NCBI RefSeq assembly: GCF_030272705.1
Contig: NZ_JARFYM010000001.1
Span: 372,001-436,000 of the forward strand
Direction of reading: 5' to 3'
Length of the DNA stretch: 64,000 nucleotides
Source of the DNA: Rhizobium mayense
GTDB lineage: Bacteria > Pseudomonadota > Alphaproteobacteria > Rhizobiales > Rhizobiaceae
The translations under genes and the position numbers were made by a program. Shown here piece by piece: positions 46,819-55,685 of this stretch (positions are counted from its first letter, which is position 1; each line of letters begins with the position of its first letter). Below the pieces are notes generated by a model. It did not search any database. It was not told the DNA's origin and saw only the letters and a program-made list of their open reading frames with translations.

Positions 46819-48234
46819 ATGACGGTTCAGGGACTTTTTTCGGCCAAGGGCACCGCCTCGGCACAGGCCTATGTGATGCCGCGCATCGCTGTCATCGGCC
46901 GCGGCTTTTCTGGCATGATGATGGCGATCGCCTTGATGAAGACGGTGCGGACGCCTTTTCACCTGCAGCTTTTCGATCCCAATTCCAGCGTCAGCGGCGG
47001 TCAGGCCTTGGCTTCTGGCCGCAGCAGCGAAATCCTGAACAGCCGTGTCCGCGATCTCTCGGTTTCCGCTGGCGATCCCGACGATTTCAATGATTGGCTC
47101 TGCAGCAATGCGACGTTCCGCAGCGCGGTGCCGGCCGCAATACCGGGCTTCCTGCAGATTTTCGTGCCGAAGAGCATTTTCAGCGATTATGTCTATCAAC
47201 GCTTTTCCGAGGCATTGTCCTCGCGGCGGGATATTACGGTGCAAGTCAGTGCAGAGACGGTGATCGGCCTTCGCCGCAGCCATGGCGACCGCGTTCTGGT
47301 TGAGAGCGCTGGCGCTTCCAATCCGTTGTTCGACACCGTGATCCTGGCGACCGGTTACGGCATGTCCGATCGCGCGCCACATAGCGGTGAACCCGTGGCG
47401 ACGCCGACGGCTGTTCGTGCTCGCCGTCTAGTGTCGCGCCCGCATACGGTATTGCTCGGCAGCGGTCTCCGCGTGGTCGACCGACTGCTGCAGATGCGCG
47501 ACAATGGTTATGGCGGCCAGATCACCATCGTCTCGAAACACGGCTTTCTGCCGCAAAGCCATACCCGCAGCAATGCCGACCCGGTCTTTCCCGCGGAGGC
47601 AATGCCCGGCAGTCTCAGCGAGATCGTACGTTTTATCCGGCGGGCTTGCGAGAATGCCGAGGCGAACGAGCAAAGCTGGCAATCCGTCATGAACGGCCTG
47701 CGCAAACATGCGCGCTCGCTCTGGCGCTCGCTGCCGGCGGGACAGAAGCAGCAATTCAACCGCCATCTGCGTGCGCTTTACGACAGCCACCGCAATCGCC
47801 TGCCGGAAGCGCTGCATGTACGGCTGAAACAGGAGCTGGCGGAAGGCAATACGCTGCTGCGCCGCGGGCAATTCCTGCGGCGCACGCCGACCGGATTGAC
47901 GCTGAAGCCCACTGGTCAGCAGGGCGCGGAGCAGATCTATGCCGATGAAGTGATCGACTGTCGCTGCCAGGAGCCTGATCTCGACACGCCATTGATGCGG
48001 AGCCTGATCGGCGCGGGCCTCGCTATGCCGGACGAACTCGGCCTTGGCCTAGCTGTGGAAGCGACGGGTGCGCTATCTGTGGATGGCCGCACGACCGAGG
48101 GGCTTTTTGCCATCGGCCCGCTGGGACTCGGGAGCCTGCCGGATATCGATCTCGTGCCGGAGATCGTCACGCAGGCCTATACCGCCGCCGAAGGCGTAGC
48201 AACGCGATTTTATCCGCAGTGCAAAGCGGTCTGA
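46819..48234 (+). CDS. FAD/NAD(P)-binding protein (PF13454-type), paralogue B
   Basis: 471 residues. FAD loop IAVIGRGFSGMMMAIALMK at about 23-41, second nucleotide loop VLLGSGLRVVDRLLQMRDNGYGGQITIVSKHGFLPQSH (about 215-250), and DEVIDCRCQEPDLDTPLMRSLIGAGLA near the C-terminus. It is collinear with the protein at 41401 but divergent in sequence. ATG at 46819 follows AGGAG. It is the last gene before the B12 riboswitch. Confidence 0.82.
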   Translation: MTVQGLFSAKGTASAQAYVMPRIAVIGRGFSGMMMAIALMKTVRTPFHLQLFDPNSSVSGGQALASGRSSEILNSRVRDLSVSAGDPDDFNDWLCSNATFRSAVPAAIPGFLQIFVPKSIFSDYVYQRFSEALSSRRDITVQVSAETVIGLRRSHGDRVLVESAGASNPLFDTVILATGYGMSDRAPHSGEPVATPTAVRARRLVSRPHTVLLGSGLRVVDRLLQMRDNGYGGQITIVSKHGFLPQSHTRSNADPVFPAEAMPGSLSEIVRFIRRACENAEANEQSWQSVMNGLRKHARSLWRSLPAGQKQQFNRHLRALYDSHRNRLPEALHVRLKQELAEGNTLLRRGQFLRRTPTGLTLKPTGQQGAEQIYADEVIDCRCQEPDLDTPLMRSLIGAGLAMPDELGLGLAVEATGALSVDGRTTEGLFAIGPLGLGSLPDIDLVPEIVTQAYTAAEGVATRFYPQCKAV

Positions 48235-48454
48235 CGAGAGCTGTGGTGCTCGTCAAGAGGCGAGATAGGGCTTCGAATTCACCTGTAATCGCGATTTCCT
48301 GTCCGCAGCTAAATCTGATTTTTTCGTTGAAATACGTAACGTAATAACATAACAATCTAGCTGTTGGTTGTTGCCAGTTGAGGCTCGGGGACAAGTGCGG
48401 ACATTGATGACACCGCCATTGCCCGTTTCGATTTTCTGTGAGATGAACGATGCC

Positions 48455-48642
48455 GATGGTGCTGCCGCCGGAATCATCCGGTGGGCGGCTGAAAAGGGAA
48501 CACGGTGCGGATTACCCATCAGGGGCCAAAACCGTGGCTGCCCCCGCAACTGTAAGCGGAGAGCGCGTTCGCGACATGCCACTGGCTTGATGCCGGGAAG
48601 GTGCGAACGGGCTGTGACCCGCGAGCCAGGAGACCTGCCATC
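48455..48642 (+). ncRNA. Cobalamin (AdoCbl) riboswitch
   Basis: Conserved blocks occur in order: GGTGCTGCC, the AAAAGGGAACACGGTG core, CCGTGGCTGCCCCCGCAACTGTAAGCGG, GACATGCCACTGG, GATGCCGGGAAGG and the B12 box GAGCCAGGAGACCTGCC (48623-48639). It lies about 120 bases upstream of the DUF1636-btuDFC genes and should reduce their expression when cobalamin is plentiful. No clear terminator follows, so translational control or an undetected antiterminator is likely. Confidence 0.95.
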
Positions 48643-48764
48643 GATAACGTCAACCGCAACGGACGGGGTGTTCCGATGGAAATTCAGTGGTTGGGCAAGG
48701 GCGCGTTTGCGTCCGCAGGCCCTATATTGACTTTGCCTCCGGCGAGATCTCCGGGAGGCATTTC

Positions 48765-49178
48765 ATGGACAAGGCAAAAGAGCAGACGCATCGGATCACC
48801 GTATGCACGGATTGCCGCCACACCGGGGCGCCGTGCCGTCCCGGTCTCGAATTGCTGAAACATCTGCAGGCCGCCATCGCCCGCGCTGGCGCGGCACTTT
48901 CAGACGATTTCAGTTTGCAAGGCAGCGTCTGCATGGCCGGCTGCGAGCGGCCATGCACGGTCGCTTTCCAGGCGACCGCGAAAGCGACCTACCTCTTCGG
49001 CGACATCGGGGGCGAAGCCGACATCGGCGCGCTCGTCTCCCTTGCTGAGCTTTATCGTGATCGTCCCGATGGCATGACGCGGGAAGGCGAACGTCCGAGA
49101 GCGCTTAGCGGCAAGACTTTGGCCCGCATTCCGGCAGCCATCGTTTCGGCCGAACGCCAAGCAACGCTTTTGCACTAG
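48765..49178 (+). CDS. DUF1636 predicted metal-binding protein of B12-uptake operons
   Basis: 137 residues. Cysteines cluster as CTDCRHTGAPCRPG (residues 14-27) and VCMAGCERPCTVAF (near 64-77), resembling a thioredoxin-fold (2Fe-2S) ferredoxin pattern; DUF1636 proteins commonly sit under cobalamin riboswitches in alphaproteobacteria. The function is not established; a role in corrinoid or cobalt handling is inferred from context. ATG at 48765 has GGGAGG eight bases upstream. Confidence 0.87.
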   Translation: MDKAKEQTHRITVCTDCRHTGAPCRPGLELLKHLQAAIARAGAALSDDFSLQGSVCMAGCERPCTVAFQATAKATYLFGDIGGEADIGALVSLAELYRDRPDGMTREGERPRALSGKTLARIPAAIVSAERQATLLH

Positions 49179-49188
49179 GGGGCGGATC

Positions 49189-49968
49189 ATGCTGGAAAAA
49201 TGCTTGCGACTGGAAGCCGACGGCGTCAGTTGGGGACCGCATAAGGGCAAGCCGATCATCCGAGACATCAGCTTGTCTGTGAAAGCCGGCGATCGGCTGG
49301 CCATTATCGGCCCAAATGGGGCGGGCAAATCGACCTTGCTGCGATGCCTCTATCGGGGTGTCCGGCCGCAACGGGGTATGGTGCGTCTCGACGGCATCGA
49401 TCTCTGGTCGATCGGCCCGCGAGAGGCGGCGCAACGTATCGCCGTCGTCCTGCAGGAGACCCCGGGCGATTTTCCCTTCAGCGTCCGTGATGTAGTGATG
49501 ATGGGCCGCATTCCCCATCGCAAGGGGATGGCGCGTTGGAGCGAGGAGGATCATGCGGCAACTGCGGCAACACTAGTCCGCCTGGAGCTCAAGCATCTGG
49601 CGCTCCGGCAATTCGCGTCGCTTTCCGGCGGCGAGAAACAGCGGGTGTTGGTCGCCCGAGCATTGGCGCAGGAACCCGAGCTGATCATCCTCGACGAGCC
49701 GACCAATCACCTCGATATCCGTCATCAGCTGGAGATATTGGAGTTGTTGAAAGGCCTCGGCCGGACGATCATCACCACCTTGCATGACATCAATCTTGCG
49801 GCCGATTTCGCGACGCATGTCGCGGTGCTCGATTCCGGCCGCCTGACCGGCCATGGCCTGCCAACGGAAGTTCTGACCCCCGAGCGTATCTCATCCGCAT
49901 TCCGTGTCGAGGCCAGCCGCCAGGCCGCGGGCGACACATCCCATCGTTTTACTTTTTCTCTTCGATAA
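49189..49968 (+). CDS. btuD: Cobalamin ABC importer ATP-binding protein
   Basis: 259 residues. Walker A IGPNGAGKST, Q-loop VLQETPGDFPFSVRDVVMMGRIPHR, signature LSGGEKQRVLVARAL, Walker B LIILDEPTNHLD and H-loop TLHDIN. The FecCD/BtuCD-type ATPase sequence together with the upstream riboswitch identifies the substrate as a corrinoid rather than a siderophore. It starts 10 bp after the DUF1636 stop. Confidence 0.9.
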   Translation: MLEKCLRLEADGVSWGPHKGKPIIRDISLSVKAGDRLAIIGPNGAGKSTLLRCLYRGVRPQRGMVRLDGIDLWSIGPREAAQRIAVVLQETPGDFPFSVRDVVMMGRIPHRKGMARWSEEDHAATAATLVRLELKHLALRQFASLSGGEKQRVLVARALAQEPELIILDEPTNHLDIRHQLEILELLKGLGRTIITTLHDINLAADFATHVAVLDSGRLTGHGLPTEVLTPERISSAFRVEASRQAAGDTSHRFTFSLR

Positions 49969-49981
49969 TTTGGAGCCATTC

Positions 49982-50941
49982 ATGTCTTTCCGTATGTCAT
50001 TGTCCGCTACTGCCTTGTTATTCGGCGCGCTCGTTGCCGGTGCCGCTTTGGCCGAACCCGTTACCGTGCGCAGCTGCAATCGCGACGTGACCTTCGACAA
50101 GGTGCCGGAGCGCGCCGTCTCCAACGACGTCAACCTCACTGAAATGATGCTGGCGCTGAAGCTAAGGGATCGCATGGTCGGATATACCGGCGTTTCCGGC
50201 TGGAAGACGCTGGATGAGAAGCTGCGGGACGGCATCAAGGAAATGCCGGAACTGTCGCCGAAATATCCGAACAAGGAGGTGCTGCTCGGCGCCAATGCCG
50301 ACTTTTATTTTGCCGGCTGGAATTACGGCATGAAAGTGGGCGGCGAAGTGACGCCGGAGACTTTGGCGCCGTTTGGCATCAAGGTTTATGAGCTCACCGA
50401 ATCCTGCATCTTCGTCATGCAGAAGAACAAGCCCACAATGGACGACATGTTCGTCGACCTGCTGAACCTTGGCAGGATTTTCCGTGTCGAGGATAGGGCT
50501 GAGGCTTTGGTTGCCGGCTATCGCAAGCAACTCGGCGATATCCAGTCGAAGATCAGCCATGTCGACCGTCCGACCCGCGTCTTCGTTTATGATTCCGGTG
50601 AGGAAAAGCCCTTCACCTCCGGCCGCTATGGCATCCCGACGGCAATGATCGAAGCGGCCGGCGGCACCAATGTCATGGACGATGTCGAAAAGAGCTGGAC
50701 GGAGGTCTCCTGGGAGCCGGTGATCGAGAAGAACCCGGAAGTCATTGTCATCGTTGACTACGGCGAAGTCACCGCCGCCCAGAAGACCGCATTTCTGAAG
50801 AACAATCCGGCCTTCAAGAATATCGACGCGGTGAAAAACGACCGCTTCGTCGTGCTTCCCTATGTCGAGGCCACGCCGGGACCGCGCAACATCGAGGCCA
50901 TCGCTACTCTGGCGAAGGCATTCCACCCGGAAGCGATGTAA
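49982..50941 (+). CDS. btuF: Periplasmic cobalamin-binding protein
   Basis: 319 residues with signal peptide 1-24 (cleavage ALA-EP). Type III periplasmic binding fold; VTVRSCNRDVTFDKVPERAVSNDVNLTEMMLALKLRDRMVGYTG opens the mature protein, and EVIVIVDYGEVTAAQKTAFLKNNPAFKNIDAVKNDRFVVLPY is the C-terminal lobe. BtuF/FecB-like; assigned to B12 by the operon's riboswitch. ATG at 49982 follows TTGGAG. Confidence 0.87.
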   Translation: MSFRMSLSATALLFGALVAGAALAEPVTVRSCNRDVTFDKVPERAVSNDVNLTEMMLALKLRDRMVGYTGVSGWKTLDEKLRDGIKEMPELSPKYPNKEVLLGANADFYFAGWNYGMKVGGEVTPETLAPFGIKVYELTESCIFVMQKNKPTMDDMFVDLLNLGRIFRVEDRAEALVAGYRKQLGDIQSKISHVDRPTRVFVYDSGEEKPFTSGRYGIPTAMIEAAGGTNVMDDVEKSWTEVSWEPVIEKNPEVIVIVDYGEVTAAQKTAFLKNNPAFKNIDAVKNDRFVVLPYVEATPGPRNIEAIATLAKAFHPEAM

Positions 50942-50944
50942 CAA

Positions 50945-52012
50945 ATGACAATGCCGATCCGTCCAGTCGATCATTGGACGGATTGCTTCGTGGATTTTCG
51001 CATGCGCCTTGGCCTTTCCATTCTGATCCTTCTTCTTGCTGCCTTCTTCGCCATATCGATCACAGCCGGCGTTTCCTTCGGCGCGGCGCCTATCCCGTTT
51101 GCGACTGTCTGGTCGATCGTCGGCAACAAGCTGCATGCCGGCTTGTTGCCAGTCACTTGGTCCAGCGGACAGGAAAGCATCGTTTGGGACGTGCGTTTCC
51201 CACGCGTCATTCTGGCGTTGCTGGTGGGGGCGGGGCTTGCGGTCACCGGCGCGGTCCTTCAGGCGCTTACCCGAAATCTGCTGGCCGATCCGCATCTCCT
51301 CGGCGTTTCCTCAGGTGCCGCTTTCGGCGCGATCCTGGCGCTGCTGCACACGGGGCTCGTCCTGGGGCTGTTGACCGTGCCGTTATCCTCCTTCGCCGGC
51401 GCGCTGCTCGCCACGGCCGCCGTGGCACTGGTGACCAAGCTGATGGGCTCACGTTCAGCCGACCGGCTGGTGCTGTCGGGTGTCGCCGTCGCTTTTGTCT
51501 TTACCGCGCTCGGCAATCTCCTGATTTTTCTCGGCGACCCCAGGGCGGCAAATACCGTCGTCTTCTGGATGCTCGGCGGTCTGGGACTGGCGCAGTGGCA
51601 GCATCTGATCTATCCGGCCGGCGTGCTCTTCGCCTGCCTTTCCGTGCTGATGCTGAAATCACGGGAGCTGAACGCGCTTGCCATGGGTGACGAGACGGCA
51701 GCGACGCTTGGCATTGCCGTAACGCAATTTCGTTTCCTGCTGTTCGTTGTCACGGCGCTGCTGACGGGTGTCATGGTCGCCTTTTCGGGAGCAATCGGTT
51801 TTGTTGGACTGATGGTGCCGCATTTCGTCCGGCTGTTTGTTGGGGGCGACAACGTGCGTGTCGTGCCGCTGAGCGCCGCCTTCGGAGCGCTGACATTGAT
51901 CTGGGCCGATATCGCCGCGCGATTGATCATGGCCCCGGAGGACATGCCGATCGGCATCGTCACCGGCCTGGTCGGGGGCATCGCTTTCATTCTGATTTTG
52001 CGAAAAAGCTGA
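50945..52012 (+). CDS. btuC: Cobalamin ABC importer permease
   Basis: 355 residues with about ten membrane helices. FecCD-family blocks: RFPRVILALLVGAGLAVTGAVLQALTRNLLADPHLLGVSSGAAFGA, VAFSGAIGFVGLMVPHFVRLFVGGDNVRVVPLSAAFGA and the terminal GIVTGLVGGIAFILIL. Start at 50945, three bases after the btuF stop; the ATG at 50951 is also possible. Confidence 0.92.
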   Translation: MTMPIRPVDHWTDCFVDFRMRLGLSILILLLAAFFAISITAGVSFGAAPIPFATVWSIVGNKLHAGLLPVTWSSGQESIVWDVRFPRVILALLVGAGLAVTGAVLQALTRNLLADPHLLGVSSGAAFGAILALLHTGLVLGLLTVPLSSFAGALLATAAVALVTKLMGSRSADRLVLSGVAVAFVFTALGNLLIFLGDPRAANTVVFWMLGGLGLAQWQHLIYPAGVLFACLSVLMLKSRELNALAMGDETAATLGIAVTQFRFLLFVVTALLTGVMVAFSGAIGFVGLMVPHFVRLFVGGDNVRVVPLSAAFGALTLIWADIAARLIMAPEDMPIGIVTGLVGGIAFILILRKS

Positions 52013-52086
52013 GCAACGGATGGTCTTTACCATTGCCGTCAGCGGCTGACGGGCCTATCTCCGGACGGACATCCGGGAGGGAAGGA

Positions 52087-52647
52087 ATGGCCGCAGATCC
52101 GATTGTTTGTACGCCTGAAGAGGTGTTGAGCTTCTGGTTCGAGGAGTGCACGAACGAGGATTGGTTCCGCTCGACCGTTGCTCTGGACGAAGAGATGTGC
52201 CGTCGGTTTCGCGACACGCATCTGGCATTGGCCGCGGGGGTGCCCGATCATTGGCGGACAACGCCCGAAAGGCGGCTGGCGGCGATTATCGTGCTCGACC
52301 AGTTCGCCCGTAACATCTATCGCGGCACGCCGCTTGCTTTTGCGACAGATGGTTTGGCGCTGCAGGAAGCGAAAAAGGCTCTAGAGGTTGATGCGGATCG
52401 CGGATTGCCGGCGCAATGGCGGATATTCTTGTACCTGCCGTTCGAGCATGCGGAAGACATTGTCGAACAAGATCGGGCCGTCGCTCTTTTCAGCGCGCTC
52501 GGTCTCGAAGAACAGATCGACTATGCGCTCCGGCATCGTGCCGTTATTGCTGCTTATGGCCGCTTTCCGCATCGCAACGCTATCCTTGGGCGTGTTTCGA
52601 CGGAGGCTGAGAAAGATTACCTTGCCAAACCCGGAGCAGGATTCTGA
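52087..52647 (+). CDS. DUF924 family protein
   Basis: 186 residues, all alpha-helical. Family markers: VLSFWFEEC at the start, RLAAIIVLDQFARNIYRGTPLAFATDGLAL and FLYLPFEHAEDI. It folds like a tetratricopeptide-type domain; the function is unknown. ATG at 52087 follows GGAGGGAAGG. It may be read through from the B12 operon (74 bp gap) but shows its own ribosome site. Confidence 0.9.
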   Translation: MAADPIVCTPEEVLSFWFEECTNEDWFRSTVALDEEMCRRFRDTHLALAAGVPDHWRTTPERRLAAIIVLDQFARNIYRGTPLAFATDGLALQEAKKALEVDADRGLPAQWRIFLYLPFEHAEDIVEQDRAVALFSALGLEEQIDYALRHRAVIAAYGRFPHRNAILGRVSTEAEKDYLAKPGAGF

Positions 52648-52820
52648 GGGAATAAAGGTGTAAATGCCTTTGTGTCGCCTTTCTTTGCATTACAAGGCGT
52701 ACGCGTAGGGAATGTGAAATTCGCAATCACAGTATGGGAAGACCCTGTTCTTCCATTTTTTCGTGCGGCGAATCCGTTTAATCAGCCGCCGGCGACTTTA
52801 TCTGCGACGAGGAGCTTTGC

Positions 52821-55442
52821 TTGCGCCTGCTGAAACACCGTCTCCGTTTTTTGCCCGTGCTGCTTTTGGGATTGAGCGCCGCCGTGGCGACTGGCCCTTT
52901 GGCGGGCGGGCACGCCTTTGCGCAGAATCAGCAGGCGGCGCAACCCGCTCAGCAAACGCAACAACAGCCTTCCGGTCAGTCGCCGCAGTCGCCGCAGCTT
53001 GCCAACGGTTTGCTAGACGCCGCCGTTGCCGACCTCAACCAGGCCAAGAAGGACTTTGCCTCGATCGAGGCGGAAGCCAAGGAACAAGGAGCTGACGACA
53101 GCGCACTGGTGGCGCTTTCCGGTCGGGTGGATGAGCTCAGCCGTTCCGTAGCGGCGATTTCGACACGACTGAAGCCGCGCTCCACAGAGATCGATGCGCG
53201 CCTAACGCAACTCGGCCCGCCGCCCAAGGATGGCCAGCCGCCGGAAGCGGCGATCGTCACGCAAGAACGTGACCGTCTCAACGCGGAACGTTCGCAAATC
53301 AGCGCCGTCAACGTCGATTCCGACAATCTGGTTGCCGCGGCCAACCGGGTCGCGATGCAGCTCATCGAGGTCCGTCGCAAACTGTTTGCCGAGACGCTGT
53401 TCAAGCGTACGGGGATCTCTGCCGGCACGTTCGAGGATGCGGGCGCCGCACTCGGTAACGAGAGCGTAGAGTTCCGCGATGCCGTGACAAGCTGGATCGG
53501 CTTCGTTGTCAAGGCCAAACTTGGTTCGCTCCTGGCCGCTCTCTTCCTTTCGCTTGGCGCGGCGTTTCTGTTCCTTTCTGGGGGCTACCGGCTGTTCGGC
53601 AGGTACTATCTGCGGGACGAGAACATCGAAAATCCGCCTTATATCAGCCGCCTCTCGGTCGCCTTCTGGTCGACGCTGATCCGCACGCTGTCGCTGGTCG
53701 CATTTCTCGTTACGTCCTTTTTCTTCCTTTCGAATTTCAACGTGCTGCGGCCGGATATCGCGCCGATACTGGCAGCTCTCTTCGGCTTCATCGGACTGGT
53801 CTATTTCGTCGGTCGCCTAACCAATGCCGTTTTCGCGCCCTTCAGGCCGCATTGGCGGCTCGTCAAGCTGTCCAACAAGGGAGCCCGCTCTCTCACCTGG
53901 TGCATGCAGGCCATGGCTGTCGTCAATGGTCTTGATTACGTCTTCGACCGCATCAGCGAATCCATGGGTTCTCCGGTTGTCGTCACGGTGGCTAAGAGCT
54001 TCTTTGCGGCCCTGCTGATCGGGCTGATCCTGATTGCTGCCTCCTTCGGAACGCCGATCCTCGCAAAGAACGGCGATCCCGATGCTCCCGGTCGTCACTG
54101 GCCGCATGGTATGGCGATCATTCTGCGGGTCCTCGGCATATTGCTGATCTTCACGGCTTTTATCGGCTATGTCGGCCTGGCGCGTTTCATCGCAACGCAG
54201 TTGATCGTCACCAGCGCTGTTCTGGTGACCATGTATCTCGGCTTCCAGCTCGGCAAGTCGGTATCGCGGCAAGGCGTTTTTGCCGAGACCGCTATCGGGC
54301 GTTTCCTCGAAAACCGCTTCGAGCTCGGTGACGTCGCGCTCGATCAGGCTGGTCTTGGCGCAGGCCTCGCGACCTACGCGGTCGCACTTTTGACCGGGAT
54401 TCCGCTGATCCTGCTGTCCTGGGGATTCCATATTCAGGATCTGGAACTGCTTGCCTATCGGCTGTTCACCGAGATCCGCATCGGCAATATGTCGATTTCG
54501 CTGGTCGGCATCTTCGCGGGCGTCCTGCTCTTTGCCGGCGGCTATTTGGTGACGCGCTGGTTCCAGCGCTGGCTGGACAGCAATGTCATGGCGCGCGGTC
54601 AGGTGGACTTGGGTGTCCGCAACTCGGTCAAGACCGGCATCGGCTATCTCGGCGTCGCCGTGGCGGCGATCATCTCCATTTCAGCGGCCGGCATCGACCT
54701 GTCCAGCCTGGCACTCGTTGCCAGCGCGCTCTCGGTCGGTATCGGTTTCGGTCTGCAAAATATCGTGTCGAACTTCGTCTCGGGCCTGATCCTTCTGGTC
54801 GAGCGACCCTTCAAGGTCGGTGACTGGATCGTCTCGGGTACCTCTGAAGGCATTGTCAAGCGCATCTCGGTGCGCGCGACTGAGATCGAAACCTTCCGCA
54901 AGCAGTCGATCATCGTGCCGAATTCCGAGCTGATCAACGGCTCGGTCGGCAACTGGACGCACCGCAACCGGCTGGCCCGCTCTGAAATCCCTGTTTCCGT
55001 CAGTTTCGATTCCGATCCGCAGAAGGTGATGGACATTCTGCTGGAGCTAGTACGCGGCATCCCGAAGGTGCTCAGAAATCCGGAGCCGCATGTCGAATTC
55101 CTGCGTATCGGTCCGTCCGCGCTCGATTTCGAGATGCGGTTCTATCTCTCCGATCTTTCCGACGGCATGGAGATCCGCAACAATCTGCGCATCGATATCC
55201 TGAAGCGTTTTCGCGAGGAGGGGATTTCCATTCCCTATCCTCATCAGGAACTGCACATCGTTCGCGACAGCAGGCGCGGCAGGCAGACCGATCTGTTGGC
55301 AAGCACCAATCTCGCTGACTCGGCGGATGGACCGGAGGTCGGAAGCGAAACTGTCGTGCCCGACATCGCTCCGGTCGAAGAAGAATTGCCGCAGGGGGCC
55401 AAGAGCATTGGCCGTCGTCGCGGAAGGGCGTCTGCCCAGTGA
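52821..55442 (+). CDS. Large MscS-family mechanosensitive channel with DUF3772 N-terminal domain
   Basis: 873 residues. Signal peptide about 1-34, a Q/P-rich periplasmic segment, DUF3772-type coiled coil (about 60-190), about ten membrane helices (220-640), then the MscS pore helix and beta domain: SLALVASALSVGIGFGLQNIVSNFVSGLILLVERPFKVGDWI (about 630-675). C-terminal soluble domain to about 815 and a charged tail ending RRRGRASAQ. It releases solutes on osmotic downshock. TTG start at 52821, seven bases after GAGGAG. Confidence 0.88.
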   Translation: MRLLKHRLRFLPVLLLGLSAAVATGPLAGGHAFAQNQQAAQPAQQTQQQPSGQSPQSPQLANGLLDAAVADLNQAKKDFASIEAEAKEQGADDSALVALSGRVDELSRSVAAISTRLKPRSTEIDARLTQLGPPPKDGQPPEAAIVTQERDRLNAERSQISAVNVDSDNLVAAANRVAMQLIEVRRKLFAETLFKRTGISAGTFEDAGAALGNESVEFRDAVTSWIGFVVKAKLGSLLAALFLSLGAAFLFLSGGYRLFGRYYLRDENIENPPYISRLSVAFWSTLIRTLSLVAFLVTSFFFLSNFNVLRPDIAPILAALFGFIGLVYFVGRLTNAVFAPFRPHWRLVKLSNKGARSLTWCMQAMAVVNGLDYVFDRISESMGSPVVVTVAKSFFAALLIGLILIAASFGTPILAKNGDPDAPGRHWPHGMAIILRVLGILLIFTAFIGYVGLARFIATQLIVTSAVLVTMYLGFQLGKSVSRQGVFAETAIGRFLENRFELGDVALDQAGLGAGLATYAVALLTGIPLILLSWGFHIQDLELLAYRLFTEIRIGNMSISLVGIFAGVLLFAGGYLVTRWFQRWLDSNVMARGQVDLGVRNSVKTGIGYLGVAVAAIISISAAGIDLSSLALVASALSVGIGFGLQNIVSNFVSGLILLVERPFKVGDWIVSGTSEGIVKRISVRATEIETFRKQSIIVPNSELINGSVGNWTHRNRLARSEIPVSVSFDSDPQKVMDILLELVRGIPKVLRNPEPHVEFLRIGPSALDFEMRFYLSDLSDGMEIRNNLRIDILKRFREEGISIPYPHQELHIVRDSRRGRQTDLLASTNLADSADGPEVGSETVVPDIAPVEEELPQGAKSIGRRRGRASAQ

Positions 55443-55504
55443 CGTGATCGCGACAATTCGATAGCGCTGGAGCGGGCGAGGGTGCTGAACCATCCTTGCC
55501 CGAG

Positions 55505-55520
55505 CCGCATGAAAATGCGG
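55505..55520. other. GNRA-loop hairpin downstream of the channel gene
   Basis: CCGCAT-GAAA-ATGCGG: six-base perfect stem with a GAAA tetraloop, followed on the plus strand by A6 rather than T. Possibly an RNA-stabilising 3' hairpin; weak as a terminator. The remaining 240 bp to the next gene show nothing else. Confidence 0.4.
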
Positions 55521-55685
55521 AAAAAAGCGATTTCCCGCTTGTCTATCCACACATCGTCGCGGCAAGCTTTCCCCATGTCGTAATCAGGCATTTGGCGCGT
55601 CTGTCGGAATTGCATAGTCCATCGCACTGGTGATTTCACCCGGATGGGAGCCGGGGTCGCTCAATCCTAAAGAGGTAGCTTTTCC

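Noticed and set aside
48601..48858. Possible leader peptide beginning inside or after the B12 riboswitch (including ATG at 48676)
   Set aside because: Frame continues into the DUF1636 gene in another phase with no domain or ribosome site; the riboswitch and the GGGAGG site at 48753 explain the leader.
50162..51295. 377-codon open frame on the minus strand
   Set aside because: Antisense to btuF and btuC; the real genes on the other strand have signal peptide, fold motifs and operon context.
52821..53095. Alternative overlapping frame (52763-53095) at the start of the channel gene
   Set aside because: Arginine-rich shadow frame; the TTG-start frame gives a signal peptide and continues into the MscS domain.
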